Below are positions 16,196 to 21,377 of a DNA stretch of 21,377 nucleotides, one piece after another (the first letter of the stretch is position 1; the number at the start of each line of letters is the position of its first letter). The notes beneath the pieces were generated by a model. That model worked only from the letters and a program-made list of their open reading frames with translations. It had not been told where the DNA came from and made no database searches. The stretch spans positions 1 to 21,377 of the forward strand of contig JAILCT010000018.1 of assembly GCA_024690425.1 (NCBI GenBank). The letters are read 5' to 3'. Position numbers and translations under genes: made by a program. This DNA comes from Lachnospiraceae bacterium. Lineage in GTDB: Bacteria > Bacillota_A > Clostridia > Lachnospirales > Lachnospiraceae.

Positions 16196-17332
16196 ATGGC
16201 AGCAGGCAGATGGGTCCTCATAGGTCCGGTATATCCATATAAGGGCGGAATATCCCACTATACAGGTCTTATGTATCGTGCTCTGAGCAAGGAGCATGAT
16301 GTCACCATGATATCTTACAAAATGCAGTACCCGAAGATTCTTTTTAAGAAGGAACAGAGGGACTACTCAAATGATACGTTTAAGGTTGACGAAACCCGTT
16401 TTCTGATCAATACGGCCAATCCATTCAATATCCTGAAGGCTGCGAAAGATATAATAGGGATGAATCCGGATAAGGTGATTATCCAATGGTGGCATCCTTA
16501 TTTTGCGCCATGCTACAGGATACTTACTGGCAGGCTCAGGAAGGCGGGGATCAGGATAACATATATCTGCCATAACGTATTTCCTCATGAGCGTTTTCCC
16601 ATGGATAAGAAGCTTACCGGGATGGCTCTTAGGATGGGTGATGATTTTATCCTCCATGCACAGGGTGAGGTTGAAGACCTTCTTTCCATAAAACCCGATG
16701 CAAGCTATAAGGTTCAGGTCCATCCGACCTATTCGGCCTTTAACTTTGAGAATATGGATACGGAGACGGCAAGGAAGAAGTTGTCAATACCGGAGGATGA
16801 GAAGGTAATGCTCTTCTTCGGTTTTGTAAGGGAATACAAGGGACTTAAGCATCTTATAAAAGCGGTTGATATTCTAAAAAGCAGGTATTTTACAGAAGAA
16901 GGCGTAATGCCCAGGCTCTATGTCGTGGGTGATTTTGCCGGTAATAAGGATGAATATCTTGCACTGATAGAAGACCTGAAATTATCTGATGATATTAAGA
17001 TCATTGACGGATATGTTCCGGACAGGGAAGTTGAGAAGTATTTCTCGGCTGCAGACCTTGTGGTGCTCCCCTATGAATCGGCAACCCAGAGCGGAATAGT
17101 ACAGATAGCATATGGTTTCAGGAAACCGGTCATAGTCACGCGCGTGGGAGGCCTGCCGGAAGTGGTTGAGGATGGAATAACGGGCGATATCGTAGAGCCA
17201 TTTGACGATGAGGCTCTAGCGCTTGCGATCTACAGATATTTTGACGGGAATAAGAAAGAGGAATACATCCGGGGCATAACAGAGCGGGAATACAGGTTTT
17301 CATGGGACAGGATGGTTGAAGCCCTTGCGTGA
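16196..17332 (+). CDS. Family 4 glycosyltransferase
   Basis: A 378-residue GT-B fold enzyme. The N-terminal half holds the Gly-rich GPVYPYKGGISHY loop and KVIIQWWHPYF, and CHNVFPHE. The C-terminal half shows MLFFGFVREYKGLKHLIKA, then the nucleotide-sugar site LPYESATQSGIVQIAYGF and TRVGGLPEVVEDGITG, which contains the spaced acidic residues typical of retaining GT4 enzymes. No membrane segment is evident, so it probably works at the membrane surface from the cytosol. The frame is open upstream to 16103 within the previous gene; ATG 16196 is preferred because it begins the conserved GT-B domain, ten bases after the upstream stop, although its ribosome site is poor (GAAGAAA). Followed by a 59-base gap. 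Confidence 0.9.
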   Translation: MAAGRWVLIGPVYPYKGGISHYTGLMYRALSKEHDVTMISYKMQYPKILFKKEQRDYSNDTFKVDETRFLINTANPFNILKAAKDIIGMNPDKVIIQWWHPYFAPCYRILTGRLRKAGIRITYICHNVFPHERFPMDKKLTGMALRMGDDFILHAQGEVEDLLSIKPDASYKVQVHPTYSAFNFENMDTETARKKLSIPEDEKVMLFFGFVREYKGLKHLIKAVDILKSRYFTEEGVMPRLYVVGDFAGNKDEYLALIEDLKLSDDIKIIDGYVPDREVEKYFSAADLVVLPYESATQSGIVQIAYGFRKPVIVTRVGGLPEVVEDGITGDIVEPFDDEALALAIYRYFDGNKKEEYIRGITEREYRFSWDRMVEALA

Positions 17333-17335
17333 TTC

Positions 17336-17364
17336 TTGCATACCATGTCATTGTGGTGTACACT
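17336..17364 (+). promoter_or_regulatory. Weak candidate promoter before the cpsB-like gene
   Basis: TTGCAT (17336-17341), a 17-bp spacer and TACACT (17359-17364) roughly match sigma-A elements. The 59-base gap is the largest between ireB and the window end. The -10 overlaps a GTGTACAC palindrome (17356-17363). Both elements are poor matches, so read-through from upstream may suffice. Confidence 0.22.
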
Positions 17365-17391
17365 TTTATTTATCAATAAGGGGATATTATT

Positions 17392-18114
17392 TTGTATTAT
17401 CTGGACATACACTGCCATATTTTACCTGGAGTAGATGACGGATCCAAGAATATGGACATGTCAATGCAGATGCTTGACTATGCATATAATGAAGGCATCA
17501 GGGCCCATATACTAACACCGCATTATCATGGCGGATATGTGGAGACTGAACGAACGGTAATAGACAGGACTTTTGAAGAGCTTAAAGCACGACTTAACAG
17601 GCGTCACCCGGATATGAAGCTCTTTATCGGTCATGAGATATATTATTATCCGAGCGTTCCCGAGTGGATAGAGGAAGGCAGGGTACACACACTTGCCGAT
17701 TCCAATTATGTGCTCCTTGAGTTTTCGACAAGGGTAGAGAAGAGGGAACTGCTTGAAGCGGTGCAGAACCTGTGCGGATACGGTTATTATCCGGTATTGG
17801 CCCACGTGGAGAGGTATGACTGTCTTGTAAGGGATCCTTCATATGTGGGTGAGCTCATAGACAATGGAGCCTATATACAGATCAATTCAAGGACTGTGAC
17901 GGGCGAAGGCGGAATGAGGATCAGGCATTTCATCAAGAAGATCCTCAGGGAGGAATGGGTTCACTTTATAGGGACCGATGCCCACAGCATGGGCGGAAGA
18001 AAGCCCGAGATGGAACAGTGTGCAGAATATATTATGAAGAAATGCTCTGAAGAATATGCGGCCGAAATACTGTACAGGAATGCGATAAGTATAGTAAACA
18101 ACCAGCCGTTATAG
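17392..18114 (+). CDS. cpsB: CpsB/CapC-type manganese-dependent protein-tyrosine phosphatase (PHP fold), TTG start
   Basis: A 240-residue PHP-domain phosphatase, matching the length of pneumococcal CpsB and Bacillus YwqE. Metal ligands appear as DIHCHILPGVDDG (His7, His9), TPHYHGG, GHEIYYYP, VLAHVERYD and GTDAHSMGGRKPEM. These enzymes dephosphorylate the tyrosine tail of the partner BY-kinase, here encoded two genes downstream, and so control capsule or exopolysaccharide chain length. Start TTG 17392, seven bases after AAGGGGA (17378-17384). The order cpsB-cpsC-cpsD matches streptococcal capsule operons. All family metal motifs look intact, so it should be active. Confidence 0.92.
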   Translation: MYYLDIHCHILPGVDDGSKNMDMSMQMLDYAYNEGIRAHILTPHYHGGYVETERTVIDRTFEELKARLNRRHPDMKLFIGHEIYYYPSVPEWIEEGRVHTLADSNYVLLEFSTRVEKRELLEAVQNLCGYGYYPVLAHVERYDCLVRDPSYVGELIDNGAYIQINSRTVTGEGGMRIRHFIKKILREEWVHFIGTDAHSMGGRKPEMEQCAEYIMKKCSEEYAAEILYRNAISIVNNQPL

Positions 18115-18130
18115 GGAGAATCATATAAAT

Positions 18131-18961
18131 ATGGAAACCGGCAACAGAATGCAGTCAGAAACAATAGAGATAGATCTTGTCGAGCTCATCGGTGTACTGA
18201 TGAGCCGTCTCTGGATGATCATCATATTCGGCTCCATGGCGGGTATAATCACCTTTCTTATGTGCGTCTATGTGATCGAGCCCAAATACGAATCAACGAC
18301 CAAGATGTACATAATAAACCGTCAGAGCAACGAGACACTTACCTATTCCGACCTGCAGACAGGTACCCAGCTTACCAAGGACTATCAGGAGCTTGTAACA
18401 AGCCGGCCGGTTCTTGAAGAAGTAAGGGCAGAACTGTCCCTGAATATGGATAACAAGGAGCTTAAGAATAAAATAAGCGTAGATGTCCCTACCGATACCC
18501 GAATCGTAACGATCACGGTTGAGGATTCAAGCCCCGAGATGGCAAGGGCGATAGCGGATTCTATAAGGAACTCGGCATCGGAGCATATTTCAGCGGTTAT
18601 GAACACTGAGGCCGTAAATGTGGTTGAGGAGGCCAATCTTCCCGAGGAGCCTTCATCACCCAAGATCGTCAAGAACACTGTGATCGGCGGTGCCTTCGGA
18701 GCCTTTGTTGCAATAGTGATAATCGTCCTTATCTACATAATGGATGATACGATAAAGAATCCCGATGACATAGAGCATTATCTCAAGGTCAGTGTGCTCG
18801 GCTCAATACCCTATGTGGATGAGAAGGCCGGTGAGAATGACAAGAAGAGCAAGCGCAAGAAGAAAAAGCACAGGTCTTCCGAGTATGGCAGGACAGCGAC
18901 CACGCCTGTTGACATGTCTGTGTTAAGACCGGGAACGGAGGTATCTAGAAGTGGACACTAA
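18131..18961 (+). CDS. cpsC: Wzz-family chain-length/tyrosine-kinase adaptor (CpsC/YveK-like)
   Basis: A 276-residue membrane protein with the Wzz layout: cytosolic start (ETIEIDLVELIGVL), first membrane helix at about 27-49, an extracytoplasmic domain beginning EPKYESTTKMYI and including TYSDLQTGTQLTKDY, then a Pro-rich EEPSSPKIVKN approach to the second helix (about 181-205). After that come about 70 cytosolic residues, with DDTIKNPDDIEHYLKVSVLGSIPY, which in this family contacts and activates the kinase, and a very basic tail (KKSKRKKKKHR). In Gram-positives CpsC/CapA is the separate activator of CpsD/CapB. Start ATG 18131; AGGGAG lies at 18113-18118. Its end overlaps the kinase start by 11 bases. 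Confidence 0.92.
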   Translation: METGNRMQSETIEIDLVELIGVLMSRLWMIIIFGSMAGIITFLMCVYVIEPKYESTTKMYIINRQSNETLTYSDLQTGTQLTKDYQELVTSRPVLEEVRAELSLNMDNKELKNKISVDVPTDTRIVTITVEDSSPEMARAIADSIRNSASEHISAVMNTEAVNVVEEANLPEEPSSPKIVKNTVIGGAFGAFVAIVIIVLIYIMDDTIKNPDDIEHYLKVSVLGSIPYVDEKAGENDKKSKRKKKKHRSSEYGRTATTPVDMSVLRPGTEVSRSGH

Positions 18962-19670
18962 GGTTATTACCATCAATCGTAAGACCAAGCTTGACTTTCA
19001 GACCAACGAAGCATACAAGTCCCTGAGGACAAATATGGAATTCTGCGGCAATAACGTTAAGATAATAGCGATCACCAGCTGCGTGCCCAATGAAGGGAAG
19101 TCATCCATTTCCTTTAACCTGGCAATATCCATGGCTGAAGCAGGTAAGCATGTGCTCTTTATCGACGGTGACATGAGGAAGTCGGTAATACTGGGACGTT
19201 ACCAGATACAGAAGATATCATCGGGCCTGTCGCATTTCCTTGCAGGAAGACGCGATATCCAGGATGTAATATATTCAACAAATATAAAGGGACTCCATAT
19301 AATACCCACGGGTCCAGTTCCGCCCAACCCTTCGGAGCTTTTGGGAACTGCCAGGTTTAAGCTGGTTCTCAGCAAGTTCAGGGACATATACGATTACGTG
19401 ATCATCGATACGCCGCCTCTTGGAAGCGTTATCGATTCGGCCATCATCGCCCAGAACTGTGACGGAGTAGCCATTGTCATGGAGGCAAGGGCAATAAGCA
19501 GGAAGTTCGCAGAGAAAGTAATAGACCAGCTGCGCAAAACCGGCTGCCCGATACTGGGGGTTATCCTTAACAAGGTAGAGATAGGCGGTAAGTACGGCAA
19601 GTACTACGGAAGATATTACGGCAAGTATTACGGTAAATATTACGGAGAATACTACGGTAAGAGTAATTAG
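18951..19670 (+). CDS. cpsD: CpsD/CapB-type tyrosine kinase (BY-kinase) with Tyr-rich tail, GTG start
   Basis: A 239-residue bacterial tyrosine kinase. Walker A is SCVPNEGKSS (43-52, Lys50), Walker A' is LFIDGDMRK (69-77), and Walker B is VIIDTPP (150-156). An EAYKSLRTN helix (20-28) matches the segment that drives ring oligomerisation in CapB. The C-terminal tail from residue 214 on is an almost pure KYYG/RYYG/EYYG array with 11 tyrosines, the expected autophosphorylation cluster removed by the CpsB phosphatase. Start GTG 18951 is eight bases after GGAGGT (18937-18942) and overlaps the cpsC-like stop, implying coupled synthesis of activator and kinase. It probably controls polymer length or export of the glycan made by the upstream glycosyltransferases. 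Confidence 0.94.
   Translation: MDTKVITINRKTKLDFQTNEAYKSLRTNMEFCGNNVKIIAITSCVPNEGKSSISFNLAISMAEAGKHVLFIDGDMRKSVILGRYQIQKISSGLSHFLAGRRDIQDVIYSTNIKGLHIIPTGPVPPNPSELLGTARFKLVLSKFRDIYDYVIIDTPPLGSVIDSAIIAQNCDGVAIVMEARAISRKFAEKVIDQLRKTGCPILGVILNKVEIGGKYGKYYGRYYGKYYGKYYGEYYGKSN
19590..19658 (+). repeat. 12-bp tandem repeats encoding the YYG tail of the tyrosine kinase
   Basis: A KYG unit (19590-19598) is followed by five 12-bp units at 19599-19610, 19611-19622, 19623-19634, 19635-19646 and 19647-19658, encoding KYYG, RYYG, KYYG, KYYG and EYYG. Units differ mostly at third positions (AAG/AAA, TAT/TAC, GGC/GGT/GGA). Slippage in steps of 12 would keep the frame and change the number of tyrosines. Confidence 0.9.
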
Positions 19671-19681
19671 CAGGGGAATAA

Positions 19682-21037
19682 ATGGCAGACAATCAACTGT
19701 TAAATGAAATAGGTGACGAGATAAAGGACGCGCTTAAGGTGGGACTTAGTCAGGGCGATTTTACAGCCCTTAATGATGCCATCCTCGGTTCCGTTAACAA
19801 GGTCATTGACGAGGCGACCGACCAGCTGGAGAGAAGCACGGGTTATTCGAACGGAAGACCGATAAACGTATCCACTCACAAATATTCTTCTTATGCAAGC
19901 GGAGCTGCAACGAGAGCCAAGCAGATGCAGCTTGAGAAGGAGAGGGAAGAACGCCGAAGACGCAGCAGGGAATTGGCGAGGAAGAACCGTGAAGCAGCGG
20001 ATGCAAGAAGGAGCGAGAGACAGAAGGCAAGACGTGCCGAGGAAGCTCTGAGACGCAAGATGAATTCACCTGATGCCATAGTGTTAAACGGTAAGCTTCT
20101 TCCCACGAAATTCAAGGCTAAGTTCGATGCGGGAAGTGTTCTTGCGATAGTGTTCGGCTGCGTGGGACTGGTTATGTTTGGCGGGCTGGCATTCATGTTC
20201 GGTATACTGACGGGAGATGATGTTTCCTATAAGATCCCTTTTATCCTTTTCGGATTCCTGACCGCCTTCAGTACTTATCTGATGGGATGGGGTATTTCCT
20301 TAAGAAATACTCTTGAGAGGGCAAGGAAATATGCCAAGATCTGCGGTGAGAAGATGTATGCGAAGGTATCCCAGCTGGCATCTGCAAGCGGACGGTCTGA
20401 GAGGAAGGTCCGTAGTGACATAAAGAAGATGCTGAACAAGGGATTTTTCCCGGAAGGCTATATGGATGAAGAGGGTACGACCCTTATGCTGTCCGAGTCG
20501 GTATATAAGGACTACGACAGGCTCAAGAGGCAGCAGGAAGCTGATGAAGCGAATGCAAGAGCGGCTGAAGCCGAGAGGCTGTCGAACGAAGCCAAGTCGG
20601 AACTTGAGCAGATGGTCGATGAGGGAATGGCTGCAGTTGATAAGCTTCATAAGTTAAACGATGATATTCCAGGTGAGGTTATAAGCCAGAAGCTCTATGT
20701 GCTTGAAGACCTTCTTAAACAGATATTTGCACGTGTCAGGGAACATCCGGAACAGATGGACAGGATGCACAAGCTTATGGACTACTATCTTCCGACAATG
20801 CTGAAGCTGGTGGAAGCATATGCGGAATATGATAAGGTCAGTGCACCGGGACCGGAGATACTCCAGGCCAAGGGAGAGATAGAAAAAACACTTGATACCA
20901 TAAATGAAGCATTTACCCAGCTTTTGAACAATCTGTTCCAGGATTCGGTGTGGGATGTAACTTCAGACGCCAAGGTGCTTACTACCATGCTTACCCAGGA
21001 GGGACTGACTCAGGAAGCGACACTTAAAACACAGTAA
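19682..21037 (+). CDS. XpaC-family membrane protein (5-bromo-4-chloroindolyl phosphate hydrolysis protein family)
   Basis: A 451-residue protein. Residues 1-70 start with helical MADNQLLNEIGDEIKDALKVGLSQGDF, followed by a highly charged Arg/Lys/Glu helix (about 78-125), two hydrophobic segments (about 152-175 and 184-206), a winged-helix-like GRSERKVRSDIKKMLNKGFFPEGYMD segment, and a long helical C-terminal part (KSELEQMVDEG through LLNNLFQ). This order fits XpaC, whose historical name reflects an indolyl-phosphate phenotype; its true function is unsettled. The diagnostic context is the following telA-like gene, 13 bases on: xpaC-telA pairing is common in Firmicutes. Start ATG 19682 with AGGGGAA (19672-19678). 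It lies only 11 bases after the tyrosine kinase gene. Confidence 0.82.
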   Translation: MADNQLLNEIGDEIKDALKVGLSQGDFTALNDAILGSVNKVIDEATDQLERSTGYSNGRPINVSTHKYSSYASGAATRAKQMQLEKEREERRRRSRELARKNREAADARRSERQKARRAEEALRRKMNSPDAIVLNGKLLPTKFKAKFDAGSVLAIVFGCVGLVMFGGLAFMFGILTGDDVSYKIPFILFGFLTAFSTYLMGWGISLRNTLERARKYAKICGEKMYAKVSQLASASGRSERKVRSDIKKMLNKGFFPEGYMDEEGTTLMLSESVYKDYDRLKRQQEADEANARAAEAERLSNEAKSELEQMVDEGMAAVDKLHKLNDDIPGEVISQKLYVLEDLLKQIFARVREHPEQMDRMHKLMDYYLPTMLKLVEAYAEYDKVSAPGPEILQAKGEIEKTLDTINEAFTQLLNNLFQDSVWDVTSDAKVLTTMLTQEGLTQEATLKTQ

Positions 21038-21050
21038 AGGGAGGACTAAG

Positions 21051-21377
21051 ATGGACACCAACATTAACGGACAGGCAATGGAAGGAACGGCGGCAGCTGC
21101 GCAGGAGATACCTCAGGCAACTCTGTATGAATCACCCTTCGCAACTCTGGAAGAGGAGAAGAAGGAACATGTACCCATGGATTTTGGTACGGAACTTGCC
21201 GACATAAAGACCAAAAACGATCTCACCGAGGAAGAACGTAAGGTTGTCGATAATTATGTTTCGCAGATAGATCTGAACAATACCCAGCTGGTCATCCAGT
21301 ACGGTGCGGGAGCCCAGAAGAAGATAGCTGATTTTTCGGAGGGTGCCCTTAACAACGTACGTACCAAGGACATGGGC
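21051..21377 (+). CDS. Toxic anion resistance protein TelA (5' part, cut by window end)
   Basis: The first 109 codons of a gene that runs off the window. After a low-complexity start (about 40 residues, Gln/Ala/Glu-rich) comes LTEEERKVVDNYVSQIDL, then LVIQYGAGAQKKIADFS and a final VRTKDMG, which is the conserved N-terminal core of TelA/KlaA proteins. The family was named for tellurite resistance but is widespread and probably has an envelope-stress or division-related role. Start ATG 21051, six bases after AAAGGGAGG (21036-21044), the strongest ribosome site in this part of the window. It follows the xpaC-like gene by 13 bases, its usual partner. Confidence 0.88.
   Translation, partial: MDTNINGQAMEGTAAAAQEIPQATLYESPFATLEEEKKEHVPMDFGTELADIKTKNDLTEEERKVVDNYVSQIDLNNTQLVIQYGAGAQKKIADFSEGALNNVRTKDMG

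Overview
All genes in this window lie on the + strand. They point to a low-to-moderate GC Firmicute, most likely a Lachnospiraceae-type member of the Clostridia. Support: a perfect CIRCE operator before hrcA-grpE-dnaK-dnaJ; the ireB-ruvX-DUF1292 trio followed by mltG-like, trmR and U32 peptidase genes, an order also known from Bacillus subtilis (yrzL-yrrK-yrzB-yrrL-yrrM-yrrO); strong purine-rich Shine-Dalgarno sites; frequent TTG starts; and a Lys/Ala-rich histone-H1-like protein of a kind seen in Clostridia. Genus cannot be fixed from the sequence alone.

Layout. (1) Bases 1-1415: probable tail of an unidentified gene, then a GmhA-like sugar-phosphate isomerase and a transaldolase, suggesting sedoheptulose-7-phosphate chemistry. 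(2) 1416-2226: an AT-rich, A-tract promoter driving a 160-residue H1-like basic protein, closed by a clear intrinsic terminator. (3) 2227-2460: three degenerate copies of a ~34-bp repeat, then the heat-shock promoter and CIRCE. (4) 2461-8641: hrcA-grpE-dnaK-dnaJ and a membrane-anchored DUF3048 (YerB-like) protein; hairpins lie in the grpE-dnaK and dnaK-dnaJ gaps. (5) 8713-14269: ireB, ruvX, DUF1292 gene, RNase J, a YlbF-family gene, a short MltG-like protein lacking the catalytic domain, then trmR and a trhP-like U32 gene, which together point to 5-methoxyuridine formation at tRNA position 34. (6) 14266-18958: three glycosyltransferases and a CpsB/CpsC/CpsD-type phosphatase, Wzz-like co-polymerase and bacterial tyrosine kinase. 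(7) 19682-21377: an XpaC-family membrane protein and the start of a TelA (toxic anion resistance) gene cut by the window edge.

How they work together. Region 4 is a HrcA-autoregulated chaperone operon. From 8713 to the end, 16 genes follow with gaps of at most 59 bases, several overlaps and no terminator that I can see, so RNA decay, tRNA wobble modification, a cell-wall regulator (IreB) and surface-polysaccharide assembly could share transcripts. I see no single new system that can be claimed with confidence. The most unusual items are the H1-like protein and its promoter, the repeats before the heat-shock promoter, the MltG-like protein with no catalytic domain, the YlbF gene coupled to RNase J, the five-unit Tyr-Tyr-Gly tail of the tyrosine kinase, and xpaC-telA placed directly behind that kinase.
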